Below are positions 41,756 through 50,110 of a DNA stretch of 64,000 nt, one piece after another. The translations under genes were made by a program, and so were the position numbers. The notes under the pieces are model-generated. The model was given only the letters and a program-made list of their open reading frames with translations, was not told the DNA's origin and made no database searches. The stretch's first letter is position 1, and each line of letters begins with the position of its first letter. The DNA is from Streptomyces halstedii (lineage in GTDB: Bacteria > Actinomycetota > Actinomycetes > Streptomycetales > Streptomycetaceae), in contig JOAZ01000006.1 in assembly GCA_000720535.1 (NCBI GenBank), positions 296,744-360,743 of the forward strand, in the 5' to 3' direction.

Positions 41756-42376
41756 TCAGGACTCCTTGACCGCGATGGTCTCCACGGTGTTGGCGACGTG
41801 CTCGAACGCGTCGGCCGCCTCTTCCAGCACGTCGACGATCTGCTTGAGCTTCAGCACGTCCATGGCGTCGTACTTGCCGTTGAACAGGTGCGCCAGCAGC
41901 TTCCGGTGGATCTGGTCGGCCTGGTTCTCCAGGCGGTTGACCTCGATCCAGTACTCGGTGAGGTTGTCCATCGTGCGCAGCCCCGGCATCGCCTCGGCCG
42001 TGAGCTCGGCCGCCCGTGCCAGCACCTCGATCTGCTGCTCGACCCCTTTGGGCAGCTTCTCGATCTGGTACAGCACGACCAGGTCGACCGCTTCCTCCAT
42101 GAAGTCCATGATGTCGTCGAGCTGCGAGGCGAGGTTGTAGATGTCCTCGCGGTCGAACGGTGTGATGAAGGAGGAGTTCAGCTGGTGGAAGATCGCGTGG
42201 GTCGCGTCGTCCCCGGCGTGTTCCGCTGCCCGCATACGCTCCGCGATCTCGACCCGGGAGGCGGAATCCGCCCCGAGCAGTTCCATCAGGAGCTTGGAGC
42301 CCGTGACGATGTTGTCCGCGGACGCGGAAAACATGTCGTAGAAGCTCGTCTCCCTGGGGGTCAGACGAAAGCGCAC
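41756..42376 (-). CDS. DUF47 PhoU-like Pit accessory protein
   Basis: A 206-residue all-helical PhoU-like protein of DUF47, usually encoded next to Pit and thought to restrain or assemble it. Acidic motifs typical of metal-binding PhoU helices are visible: EHAGDDATHAIFHQLNSSFI and DREDIYNLASQLDDIMDFMEE. It also has the ENQADQIHRKLLAHLF helix. GTG start at 42376. First gene of the DUF47-pit operon. No PHO box was recognised upstream although PhoP control of pit is reported in Streptomyces. Confidence 0.9.
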   Translation of the reverse strand: MRFRLTPRETSFYDMFSASADNIVTGSKLLMELLGADSASRVEIAERMRAAEHAGDDATHAIFHQLNSSFITPFDREDIYNLASQLDDIMDFMEEAVDLVVLYQIEKLPKGVEQQIEVLARAAELTAEAMPGLRTMDNLTEYWIEVNRLENQADQIHRKLLAHLFNGKYDAMDVLKLKQIVDVLEEAADAFEHVANTVETIAVKES

Positions 42377-42522
42377 GTGGGGTCCTCGGGGTGCTTTGGA
42401 TTCGGTCAGGCTGATGCTAGGCGCATCATCCGGCCACGGCTAACCGGCATTCTTCAGTGTCGCGCATCGTGCGCGGCGATCAGCACGGGCCCCCGGTCAC
42501 GTTTCGGATGTATTCGTTACGC

Positions 42523-42541
42523 TATACCCGGCAGGGGTATA
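42523..42541 (+). promoter_or_regulatory. CsoR operator
   Basis: TATACCC, five bases and GGGTATA form a perfect inverted repeat (ATACCC..GGGGTAT core), matching the copper-responsive CsoR operator described in Streptomyces lividans. It sits 24 bp before the csoR start and overlaps TACGCT (42518-42523), a likely -10, giving simple autorepression. Confidence 0.85.
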
Positions 42542-42564
42542 CAGGAGAAAAGCGGGAGGACCCC

Positions 42565-42948
42565 ATGACCACGACAGACGCCACCGGCGCGGCCGCCGCG
42601 GAAAGCCCCACCGAGCCCGGTGGGGAATCCGGCGGGGAAGTGATCGTCACCGATCACGACCGCGGTATTCACGGCTACCACCATCAGAAGGCCGAGCATC
42701 TCAAACGCCTGCGCCGCATCGAGGGCCAGGTCCGCGGCCTCCAGCGCATGGTGGACGAGGACGTCTACTGCATCGACATACTCACCCAGGTCTCGGCCTC
42801 CACCAAGGCCCTCCAGTCCTTCGCGCTCCAGCTGCTGGAGGAGCATTTGCGCCACTGCGTCGCGGACGCCGCCGTCAAGGGCGGCGAGGAGATCGACGCG
42901 AAGGTCGAGGAGGCCACCAAGGCGATCGCCCGGCTGCTGCGCACCTGA
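42565..42948 (+). CDS. csoR: Copper-sensing repressor CsoR
   Basis: A 127-residue CsoR-family repressor. A variable acidic N-terminus (1-35) precedes the helical core HHQKAEHLKRLRRIEGQVRG. The Cu(I) ligands are in place: Cys69 (VYCIDIL), His94 and Cys98 (EEHLRHCVAD). It binds its DNA site in the copper-free state and lets go on Cu(I). Start ATG at 42565 after GGGAGGA. The operator lies immediately upstream. No copper transporter gene follows here, so its other targets must lie elsewhere on the chromosome. Confidence 0.92.
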   Translation: MTTTDATGAAAAESPTEPGGESGGEVIVTDHDRGIHGYHHQKAEHLKRLRRIEGQVRGLQRMVDEDVYCIDILTQVSASTKALQSFALQLLEEHLRHCVADAAVKGGEEIDAKVEEATKAIARLLRT

Positions 42949-43152
42949 GCCCCGCCGGGCCGCGCCGGGCCCCACGGTGACACGCCCCGCCCCGCCGCGC
43001 CCCGCCGCGCGTCTCCCGGCGGGGCGGCCCCGCGTCGGCACCGGTTGCCGGTTGCCCGGAACCGCCCGGGACCGCGATGCGGCCGGCGGGAAGAGCGACC
43101 GGCCGCCGGGCACAGCGTCACGGCCGCTCGGGACAGCACCGCGGCCGCCGTC

Positions 43153-43356
43153 TCACAGCCGGTGGTAGAGCTGCTGCCGCGGCACGGTGGCCGCCCGCTC
43201 GCAGCCGTCCGCCCCGACGTTGAGCACCTCGTCGATCCGGTCCGGGCTCAGCCGGTCCTCCAACGCCGCCGAGGCCGCGATCATCAGCTCACCGCACAGC
43301 TCGATCTCGGCAAGGGCCACCCGGTCCTGGGCGGTCGGAGCGCTGAGCGTCACCAC
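43153..43356 (-). CDS. Small conserved-looking protein (67 residues)
   Basis: A 67-residue helical protein on the minus strand. It runs VTLSAPTAQDRVALAEIELC, GELMIAASAALEDRLSPDRI and DEVLNVGADGC..., ending PRQQLYHRL. GTG at 43356 is used because AGAGAGG sits 8 bp upstream; GTGs at 43365 and 43353 are alternatives. I recall short proteins of this type (GELMIAAS..., RIDEVL) widely in Streptomyces genomes, sometimes near regulators, but no function is known. Codon bias is normal for the genome. Confidence 0.7.
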   Translation of the reverse strand: MVTLSAPTAQDRVALAEIELCGELMIAASAALEDRLSPDRIDEVLNVGADGCERAATVPRQQLYHRL

Positions 43357-43463
43357 CTGCGTCACCTCTCTCTGCCGTCGCCGACTCCGGGCGCACCAAC
43401 TTCCCAGCGTAGAGATCGAGCCACGCACGCGCATGGCACGGACGGACCATTTCGGCCCCCTCC

Positions 43464-44354
43464 CTACGGGGCTTCCGGACCATCCGCACCCTGCTGGACG
43501 CTCCCGGTGTAGATGTCCGCCTCCCGCGGCAGCTCCACGGAGACCGTGGCCCCGAACCCGTACAGCAGCATCGTCGAGACCACCGCGACCGGCGGCCCCT
43601 CGGCCGCGAAACTGAACCGGTGACGCACCTTGCGCAGCAGCCCGTCGTCGTCCAGGTACACGTCGAACGGCACCGCGTCCGAGCTGAACCCTTTCGCCGC
43701 CGCGGCCATCGCCCCACGGGACTCCGGCGAGGCCGCCCCCGCCGCGCGCCCCAGGTCGGCCGTCCCCCGGTAGTGCCGCACCGCCACCCCGGCCAGCTCC
43801 GTCCGCCCCACGTACCGCACCTCCCCGGCCCCGCGCAGGAGTTCGGCGGCGGCCATGGGATCGGTGACACCGCCGGTGACCAGGTTGCCGTCCTCCAGGA
43901 CCGTCGTGTCGATCCGCACCCACTTGTCCTCGGGCACCCCCGCGCCACGGTTCTTCATGTACAGCACCCCCGGCGCCAGCAGCTCCGTGATCGGCGGGTG
44001 CCCGTCCGGTGACCCGGTGGCGTCCTTCGGCAGCACCACCCTGATCCGGCCGAGCTGCCGGCGGAAGTCGTAGATGCCCTGGCCCCGGATCGTCACCCGG
44101 GTACCCCCGGCCGCGGTCTCCATGGACGTACGCGTCTCGGCGCTGCCCGCACGCGACAGCGCGTCGGCCGCCGCACGGACCACGGCGGCCGAGGCGTCCG
44201 CCCCGCTCCCCCCGGTCACCGCGCGGCCGCCGGCCCCGCCCTCACCGTCCGGGGCCGGACCGGAGCACCCCGCGCACACCGCCACCGCACCCGCCACGGC
44301 GAGGGCGCACACAGCCAATGCCGCGCCCCCGCACCTGCGCTGCCGCACCACCAT
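43464..44354 (-). CDS. Lipoprotein, LppX/LprAFG-like
   Basis: A 296-residue exported lipoprotein. The signal (GGAALAVCALAVAGAVAVCA) ends in a cysteine of AGCSG, and the mature domain resembles the LppX/LprAFG fold: AGSAETRTSMETAAGG (beta start), LAPGVLYMKNRGAG, DKWVRID, ELAGVAVRHYRGTADL and DVYLDDDGLLRKVRHRF. The mycobacterial counterparts carry lipids to the outer surface. Streptomyces lacks that membrane, so the ligand is unknown. Start ATG at 44354. Nothing about regulation is visible. Confidence 0.8.
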   Translation of the reverse strand: MVVRQRRCGGAALAVCALAVAGAVAVCAGCSGPAPDGEGGAGGRAVTGGSGADASAAVVRAAADALSRAGSAETRTSMETAAGGTRVTIRGQGIYDFRRQLGRIRVVLPKDATGSPDGHPPITELLAPGVLYMKNRGAGVPEDKWVRIDTTVLEDGNLVTGGVTDPMAAAELLRGAGEVRYVGRTELAGVAVRHYRGTADLGRAAGAASPESRGAMAAAAKGFSSDAVPFDVYLDDDGLLRKVRHRFSFAAEGPPVAVVSTMLLYGFGATVSVELPREADIYTGSVQQGADGPEAP

Positions 44355-44508
44355 CGCCTGCCAACCCCCAACGACCGTACGCCTGACCGAGCTTCCGCCC
44401 GTCTCGCCTAACGACCACCGGGGCGCCCCGTCACGCCGCGCCACCCCCCACGCAAGCCGATCGGCCCACCCGTCCCCACGTGGAGGATGCCGTGGGTACC
44501 GTGGACAG

Positions 44509-44700
44509 GTGTACGAGGACTCCCCGGTTCCCCCGGATCCCGCCGCCGAGACGGCCGCCACGGCGCACACCGCCACCACCGTCGAACGGGGGTCGTTCTG
44601 CCTGGCCCGCTGTACCTGCGGCTGGTCGGGCCCGGCCCGCCGCTCCCGCGACCTGGCCCGCACCGACGCGGCCGGACACGGGGCGGCCGTCCCGGGCTGA
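44509..44700 (+). CDS. Small Cys-containing protein (63 residues)
   Basis: A 63-residue protein from a GTG at 44509. The first half is Pro/Ala/Thr-rich; the second is SFCLARCTCGWSGPARRSRD then LARTDAAGH, with a CxxxCxC pattern that could bind a metal. TACCGT ends 6 bp before the GTG, which may be a leaderless start. Similar short proteins with CTCGW(S/T)G are common in Streptomyces as far as I recall. Function unknown. A hairpin follows at 44802. Confidence 0.65.
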   Translation: MYEDSPVPPDPAAETAATAHTATTVERGSFCLARCTCGWSGPARRSRDLARTDAAGHGAAVPG

Positions 44701-44801
44701 TCCGCCGCCCCCGGCTGATCCGGCCGTGCGAACCGTGGCGGGTGGCCGCACGCCGGAGGGGCGCCCCGAACCGGGCACCCGTACCCGAACCCGTACGCCG
44801 A

Positions 44802-44829
44802 AGGGGGCGCCCCGGACGGGACGCCCCCT
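44802..44829 (+). terminator. GC-rich hairpin between two gene ends
   Basis: AGGGGGCG (44802-44809) pairs with CGCCCCCT (44822-44829) around a 12-nt loop, followed by CACACGCACA rather than T residues. It lies after the 63-residue gene and before the end of the convergent PAP2 gene. Confidence 0.5.
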
Positions 44830-44878
44830 CACACGCACACACATCGCACGCTCACACGCTCACACGCGAGCGACCACT

Positions 44879-44934
44879 GCTCGGACTGCTCGGTCCCGCT
44901 CGGACTGCTCGGTCCGCTCGGTCCCGCTCGGACT
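44879..44934. repeat. Six 9-10 bp tandem repeats overlapping the PAP2 stop codon
   Basis: GCTCGGACT and GCTCGGTCC(C) alternate six times; the last unit (44926-44934) includes the first two bases of the minus-strand stop codon of the PAP2 gene. Confidence 0.85.
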
Positions 44935-45661
44935 ACGCCGCGAGATCCTTCTCGCCGGGCGAGCCGCCCCGGCCCGGCCGCGGCTCGGGAATGCCGCGCG
45001 AATCGCCGCGCCCGTCGGCCCCGTCCAGGACCGGCCGCCGCGAGCGGACCAGCCAGCCGGCCGAACCGGAGCGTGCCACCGCGCCCATGAGGGGCGTCAG
45101 CAGCATCATCGCGAGCGGCGCGAGAAGCAGGGCCACCGCCGTACCGAGCGCGAAGCCCCCGATGACGTCGGTCGGGTAGTGCACACCCATGTAGATGCGG
45201 CAGAAGCCCTCCAGCACCGCCAGCACCAGCGCGATCAGGCCGAACTTCCGGTTGGCCACGAACAGCCCCACCGCGATCGCCATCGCCATCGTGGCGTGGT
45301 CACTGACGAAGGAGAAGTCCTCCTTGCCCTGCACCAGGACTTCGAGCCCCTGGTGGTCGTTGAACGGGCGCGGCCTCTCGACGAACCCGCGGATCGGAAT
45401 GTTGATGATCAACGCGATCCCGGCCGCGAGCGGCGCCCACACGAGTCCGGCGACCGCGGTCACCGAATCCTCGGTCGTCCCGCGTCGGCGTACGCTCCAC
45501 CAGCACCACAGGCCGACCAGGACCATGCCGAACATGATCCCGTACTCACCGACGAACTCCATGACCCGGTCGAACCAGGTAGGAGCGGCTTTCGCCAGCC
45601 CATTGATGTCGTAGAGCAGGCTGACGTCGGGGTTCGACCCATCGAGTGCGAGTCCAGCCAT
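44933..45661 (-). CDS. PAP2-family lipid phosphatase
   Basis: A 242-residue membrane phosphatase with five or six transmembrane helices. The PAP2 motifs are present in order: VERPRPFNDHQ (KxxxxxxRP-like, with R-P), FSFVSDHATMAM (PSGH equivalent, here SDHAT) and YMGVHYPTDVIGG (SRxxxxxHxxxD equivalent). The last 40 residues are charged and cytoplasmic. It may dephosphorylate undecaprenyl pyrophosphate (BcrC-like) or phosphatidate. ATG 45661 chosen with AAGGGG 9 bp upstream; a GTG 39 bp further upstream is an alternative. Confidence 0.88.
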   Translation of the reverse strand: MAGLALDGSNPDVSLLYDINGLAKAAPTWFDRVMEFVGEYGIMFGMVLVGLWCWWSVRRRGTTEDSVTAVAGLVWAPLAAGIALIINIPIRGFVERPRPFNDHQGLEVLVQGKEDFSFVSDHATMAMAIAVGLFVANRKFGLIALVLAVLEGFCRIYMGVHYPTDVIGGFALGTAVALLLAPLAMMLLTPLMGAVARSGSAGWLVRSRRPVLDGADGRGDSRGIPEPRPGRGGSPGEKDLAA

Positions 45662-45961
45662 CTCCTGCGGCCCCTTGCCTTGTCTGCTGCCGCGACGCAC
45701 AGCGGCGTGCGTCGCCTTGGTCGGACCCCCGTGATCGGTGCGGATCCCCTCACGCGTGACACCGTGGTGCCGTGACGCGTGACCGCTCTGGCCAGTGCCG
45801 CATGGTCAGTGCGCATGCTGTACCAGTCCAGGGAACGGTCTGGCGGCCCGTTGCGTTCCGCTCTCCACCGAATGATCACCATGACGTTATCGAAGAGAGA
45901 CTCGTCGTCGCAGCTCAGGGCCCGGTCTTTACGGAGAGTTCCAGCCATGGCCGACTCCCCG
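45662..45961. other. Region between the PAP2 gene start and the wall-hydrolase gene end
   Basis: About 300 bp upstream of the PAP2 gene. CACGCGT (45751-45757) and ACGCGTG (45775-45781) flank a smaller internal CACC/GGTG dyad, giving a 31-bp partial palindrome about 90 bp upstream of the PAP2 start that might be a regulatory site. A minus-strand frame (MAGTLRKDR...) runs out of phase into the PAP2 gene and is not supported as a gene. Confidence 0.4.
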
Positions 45962-46966
45962 TCAGCTCTGCGGCAGCGCGGTCGGAAGCGCCGCCGCCCC
46001 GTCCTCGGTGACCCTGGTCGCGCCGAAGTAGTCGGGCGTGTCGATCTTGTCGAACCGGATGACCGCCCCGGTGTACGGCGCGTTGATCATGTACCCGCCG
46101 CCGACGTAGAGGCCCACGTGCCTGATGGTCCGGGAGTTGGTCAGATCGTCGGAGAAGAACACCAGGTCGCCGGGGAGCAGCTCGTCCCGCGAGGGGTGCG
46201 GCCCGGCGTTGTACTGGTCGTTGGCCACCCGGGGCAGCTCGATGTCGACGGTCCGGTACGCGGCCTGCGTCAGCCCGGAACAGTCGAACCGGCCGTCCTG
46301 GTCGGCCGTGCCGTTCCCACCCCAGAGATAGGGCGTACCCAGCTTCTTCTGCGCGAAGTAGATGGCCCCGGCGGCCTGCCGGGAGGGCGAGACCCGTCCG
46401 ACCGGCTCGGCGAAGCTCTTCTCCAGCGAGCGGATGATCTTGACGTAGTTCTGGGTCTCGCTGATCGCGGGGACCCCACCGGACTTGATCACCCGGTAGG
46501 CCCCGGCGTTGTAGGCGGCGAGCATGTTGTTGGTCGGATCGCCCGGCACCTTCTTGACGTACCCGGCGAGTTCGCAGTCGTACGAGGCCGCGGACGGGAT
46601 CGCGTCCGCCGGGTTCCATACGTCCCGCTCACCGTCGTCGTCCCCGTCGATGCCGTGCGCGGCCCAGGTGCCGGGGATGAACTGTGCGATGCCCTGCGCG
46701 GCGGCAGCGCTCTGGGCACGCGGGTTCCAGCCACTTTCCTGGTACAGCTGTGCGGCGAGGAGGGCGGGGTTGATGGCGGGGCAGAGGTTGCCCCACTTCT
46801 CCACGATGGGCTTGTACTGAGCGGGCACCGCCCCCTTGGCCAGCCCGACCGCCCCGCTCACCCCGGCCATGCCGGCGGCGGCGGAGTACGTCCCCACGAC
46901 GAGCAGAGCGATGAAGCACAGGCCGAGCCCGAACGCACCGCCGACGAACACCCAGTATTTCCGCAC
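45962..46966 (-). CDS. VirB1-like wall hydrolase: lytic transglycosylase plus NlpC/P60
   Basis: A 334-residue exported protein. A membrane anchor (about residues 4-28) is followed by an SLT domain with catalytic Glu in AAQLYQESGWNP, GIAQFIPGTW and MLAAYNAGAYRV, and then an NlpC/P60 domain with Cys in RFDCSGL, His in TIRHVGLYVG and polar Asn in MINAPY. It would cut peptidoglycan glycan and peptide bonds. This pair of domains is used by Gram-positive conjugation systems. In S. coelicolor its homologue lies next to the cmd cluster; here it is 9 kb away. Start GTG 46966; ATG 46984 is possible. Confidence 0.85.
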   Translation of the reverse strand: MRKYWVFVGGAFGLGLCFIALLVVGTYSAAAGMAGVSGAVGLAKGAVPAQYKPIVEKWGNLCPAINPALLAAQLYQESGWNPRAQSAAAAQGIAQFIPGTWAAHGIDGDDDGERDVWNPADAIPSAASYDCELAGYVKKVPGDPTNNMLAAYNAGAYRVIKSGGVPAISETQNYVKIIRSLEKSFAEPVGRVSPSRQAAGAIYFAQKKLGTPYLWGGNGTADQDGRFDCSGLTQAAYRTVDIELPRVANDQYNAGPHPSRDELLPGDLVFFSDDLTNSRTIRHVGLYVGGGYMINAPYTGAVIRFDKIDTPDYFGATRVTEDGAAALPTALPQS

Positions 46967-47065
46967 GCACCAACCATCCCCCATCCGGGCGGGGTTCACG
47001 TGCCGATTCGCTGGTGTGTACGGACGGGTGGGTGCATGAGGGGGCGTCAGGGGCGGCTACGGGGG

Positions 47066-47608
47066 TCAGGGGGCGCCGGCCGACCAGAAGGGGGAGCGGA
47101 TGGTGGGGCGGGGGAGCGGATAGACGCCCTCGTAGGCCGGGCCGTTCGGCGGAGTGGTCGACTCCGCCACCTCGGACTTCTCGACACAGGGGCTGTCGGC
47201 CTCGAAGAACGCCTGTCCCGCGCCCCCGAAGCTCAGGCTGACACCGAACCCGTCCGGCGTGCGCGCGTACACGGCAGGGAAATCCACATCCTTGTTAACG
47301 GATTTGATCCAAAATCCGTTCTTCCGCCAGAAACGCTCCACAATACCGAGAAAGCTACCCCGCCGCTGAGTCGAGATGATCGTCATAACCGTACGACGGC
47401 GAGATACGTCACAGCTACCCGTCGTTGTCTGATCGTGCGCCCACTCAACCCCTGGCTCAATTTCTCCCAAGACCTCGTCAAGGATACCGTCCGCACGGTC
47501 AGCCGCCGCCTGCATATTCACAGCTCCCCCCTCAGTGGTATTTCCACAACCGAGCAGCACCATGCCGAGCAAGAACCCCACCACAGAATTTCGAAATGAG
47601 GCAATCAA
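47066..47608 (-). CDS. Lipoprotein downstream of the DUF1023 hydrolase gene
   Basis: A 180-residue lipoprotein: signal FRNSVVGFLLGMVLLGC with a clear LLGC lipobox at Cys21, then a mature domain with CDVSRRRTVMTIISTQRRG, FWRKNGFWIKSVNKDVDFPA, SFGGAGQAFFEADSPC and a Pro-rich end. It starts at TTG 47608 after GAGGAGG and its start overlaps the stop of the upstream gene. Base composition is visibly lower in G+C than the surroundings. Its coupling to the hydrolase suggests a protective or membrane-bound partner role, inferred only. Confidence 0.75.
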   Translation of the reverse strand: MIASFRNSVVGFLLGMVLLGCGNTTEGGAVNMQAAADRADGILDEVLGEIEPGVEWAHDQTTTGSCDVSRRRTVMTIISTQRRGSFLGIVERFWRKNGFWIKSVNKDVDFPAVYARTPDGFGVSLSFGGAGQAFFEADSPCVEKSEVAESTTPPNGPAYEGVYPLPRPTIRSPFWSAGAP

Positions 47609-49392
47609 CGAGCCTCCTCGGACTTGATCTTGTGCGCGTTCCCGGAAACGATCAACGCAATGTTGTCCGCCGAAGCATTATCTCGCTCGGGTCCAACATC
47701 GAAGTACCTTGAATGCGCATCGATTGACAGCCCCCTTGCACTGATCAGCCGGGGCCCTTCGTCCACATGAAAACGTTGCGCACCGAAGGCTCTGCTGGCC
47801 GGATCCTTCCCGAACCAGAGATCACCGTCTCCCTTGTCAACCAAACTGCCCACCATATAGGCCACGGGACCCGCCGCCGCACCAAGAACCACCTGCTGCT
47901 TGGACGGGAGCCTTGTCACGACATCATTTTCCGCTGCACCGACAAAAACGTGCTCTTTCCCAACGCCGAGATCCTCAGCACGATCAACTCCCACCCCAGG
48001 GCTGCCCACCAGCACGATGTCGTCAACGCCTGGGATTCCTTCGCCTCGCTGCGCAGCCGCCCCCACAGTGCGTGAACCGTACGAGTGACCAATAGCCGTA
48101 AGATGCGGGTCCTCGCTCTCATTCGTGGAAACGATTCCTTGCATGAAGCTACTGAAATGAGCCCCGCCTCTTTCGGCCCTGGAGTCCCCCATCACCGCCA
48201 AGCTGCCAAACCAGTCAGGAGCTTGTGGAGCGTCATACCCCAGCCATGCGATTGCCGCACTGGATGAGTCATATCTTTGCGCGGTGATGGCCGTGTCCCG
48301 AGCGCGCTTCAAATCCCCCTCCGCGAACTCCTTGTCCAATGAGGTGTTCAGTCCCGGCACGTACGCCGCCACGTTCCGCGCCGTGTCAGGGTTCCCGTAG
48401 GACACGATCGCTCGGCCGTTGCCCTCGTCACTGATGCCCCGCAGGAACATCGGAGGGTCGGACCCGGCCCTCAGCTGCCGGTCGATCTCCCGTAGGCCCT
48501 CCAGTTGCGCGACCGACCTGCTGTCGTCCCGGCCGTCCAGCTTCCCGATCAGCAGTTGCAGGTTGTCCCGGTTGGCCGCGTCCCGGACCGCCGCCGGGAT
48601 GCCGTCCAGGTTGCCGATCACGTCCGGGTACACCGCCAGGTACTCCTCGCGCTGTTCCTGCCCGAGGCCCGCCCACCACGCGTTCCGCTCCGCCGGGGTC
48701 GCGTCCTCGGGGATGCCGTCCCGCAGGTAGTTCCTCGCCGCGTCCCGGACCTCGGCCGCGTCGGCCGCCGCGTCCTTCCACGTCGAGGCCGGGACCTTCA
48801 GGCCCTCCTCGGCCTTCAGGCGCCGGAGGATCCCCGCGTAGCGCCAGTCGATCTCGGCCGCCGCCCGCACCGCGCCCGCCACCCGGTCCGCGATGTCCTG
48901 GGCCCTCGCGGCGTTCGGGTTCGGGGCGATCAGGCCCGAGGGGGCCACCAGTCCCGGCGGGCCGCTCGACGCGGCCGTACCACCCTGGGGCGGCCGGCCG
49001 TCGAGCAGGCCCTCGCCGGCCGCCGGGTACGCCACCGAGCCGTCCGCGTGCACTGTGAACGTCAGCGCCGCCGCGTCCTCCAGCGCGTCCGCCAGCACCC
49101 GCTGCTGGGCCTTCATCTCGTGGGCCAGGCTGTTGAGGGCCGTGCGGATCAGCCCGCACTCGGTGTGCGCGTACTGGAAGTTCCCGTGCAACTGGTGCAG
49201 CCGTGCGACCGCGGACTCCGCCGCCTCGCTCCGCTGTGTGTCGCGCAGACCGTTCAGCAGGTGCGTGCCCACCCGGTCCCGCGCCGCGTCGGCGCGGTTG
49301 CCGACCTGGCCCCACCCGTCGGCCGCGCCTTCGAGTTCCGCGCATTCCAGGTCACGTAACGCCGTCCAGGTCAGACCGCCGTCGATCCTCAC
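47605..49392 (-). CDS. DUF1023 alpha/beta hydrolase with long helical N-terminus
   Basis: A 595-residue protein. Residues 1-270 are helical and resemble WXG/ESX-type or TPR-poor coiled segments (RIDGGLTWTALRDLE, EMKAQQRVLADALEDAAAL). Residues about 300-595 form a DUF1023 alpha/beta hydrolase with nucleophile IGHSYGSRTVG and a later His in FHVDEG. The DNA for the last third is noticeably poorer in G+C (see the region 47150-48400) than the first two thirds. GTG start at 49392 overlaps the previous stop. Its substrate is unknown; it could be a secreted effector. Confidence 0.8.
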   Translation of the reverse strand: MRIDGGLTWTALRDLECAELEGAADGWGQVGNRADAARDRVGTHLLNGLRDTQRSEAAESAVARLHQLHGNFQYAHTECGLIRTALNSLAHEMKAQQRVLADALEDAAALTFTVHADGSVAYPAAGEGLLDGRPPQGGTAASSGPPGLVAPSGLIAPNPNAARAQDIADRVAGAVRAAAEIDWRYAGILRRLKAEEGLKVPASTWKDAAADAAEVRDAARNYLRDGIPEDATPAERNAWWAGLGQEQREEYLAVYPDVIGNLDGIPAAVRDAANRDNLQLLIGKLDGRDDSRSVAQLEGLREIDRQLRAGSDPPMFLRGISDEGNGRAIVSYGNPDTARNVAAYVPGLNTSLDKEFAEGDLKRARDTAITAQRYDSSSAAIAWLGYDAPQAPDWFGSLAVMGDSRAERGGAHFSSFMQGIVSTNESEDPHLTAIGHSYGSRTVGAAAQRGEGIPGVDDIVLVGSPGVGVDRAEDLGVGKEHVFVGAAENDVVTRLPSKQQVVLGAAAGPVAYMVGSLVDKGDGDLWFGKDPASRAFGAQRFHVDEGPRLISARGLSIDAHSRYFDVGPERDNASADNIALIVSGNAHKIKSEEAR

Positions 49393-49829
49393 CGCGCCTC
49401 GGCCCTCCCGGCCACCGACGTGAAGGACGACCGCACGGTCTCGTCCGTCCCGCCCAGGGTCCGGGCCACGGCCCTGAACTTCCCGGTGAGGCTCGCGCAC
49501 TCACCCTGGGCGGCCGCGAACCGCCGCTCCCAGGACGCGCGTACCGTTCCGAGCTCGGCGAGAGCCGACAGCGCGCCCGATCCGGCGGTCAGCCCCTTGT
49601 GCGCCGCGGCCAGTTCGGCGGGCACGGGCCCCAGGTGTGTACGCAGCGCCTCCGCGCCGTCGGCCGCCCGTACCCACGGCCCGTCGCTGTGCCGCAGCAC
49701 CGCCCGGTCGTCGTCCCCGGCCGGCCCCGCGAGTTCTCTCAGGCTCCGCACCCCGGTCACACCGCTCACCCCGTTCCTGATCGTGGAGCGGCACTGTGCC
49801 AAATCCGGCGTACCCGACACGCCCGGCAT
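49389..49829 (-). CDS. WXG-like small protein preceding the DUF1023 hydrolase
   Basis: A 146-residue protein. After a short N-terminus it is helical: EALRTHLGPVPAELAAAHKG, ALSALAELGTVRASWERRFA and SLTGKFRAVARTLGGTDETV. The W-E and hairpin layout recall WXG100-type chaperone or secretion partners, but without an exact WXG. It is coupled to the hydrolase gene by a GTGA overlap. It may pair with the N-terminal part of that protein. I cannot assign a family with confidence. Confidence 0.6.
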   Translation of the reverse strand: MPGVSGTPDLAQCRSTIRNGVSGVTGVRSLRELAGPAGDDDRAVLRHSDGPWVRAADGAEALRTHLGPVPAELAAAHKGLTAGSGALSALAELGTVRASWERRFAAAQGECASLTGKFRAVARTLGGTDETVRSSFTSVAGRAEAR

Positions 49830-50060
49830 CTCCGTACCCGGACTCGCCTCCCCCGCCGTCCCACGGGATCAGCGCACCCTCACGTCACCCGAACGCGCGA
49901 CGGGCTGACCGGACGCGGGCGCGCCCCTCGTCCAGGCGACGGCCACCGGCCCGCCCGCCCCGTCCGCACGCCCGCCGCCCGGTGACGGGGCCGGGAACCG
50001 CCCTCCACCTCCCGGCGTCATCCCCACCAGCCCCACAGCCCCACCGAACACCGACACCCA

Positions 50061-50091
50061 CACCGACACCGACACCGACACCGACCACCAC
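50061..50091. repeat. CACCGA hexamer tandem repeat
   Basis: CACCGA is repeated five times in a row at 50061-50091, with imperfect copies upstream (50042-50060). It lies 20 bp before the histidine phosphatase start. Confidence 0.85.
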
Positions 50092-50110
50092 AGCAACCGA
50101 GGACGCCCCC

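Noticed and set aside
45460-45948. Minus-strand 162-residue frame upstream of the PAP2 gene
   Set aside because: It runs out of phase through the PAP2 coding region and has no start signals or family resemblance.
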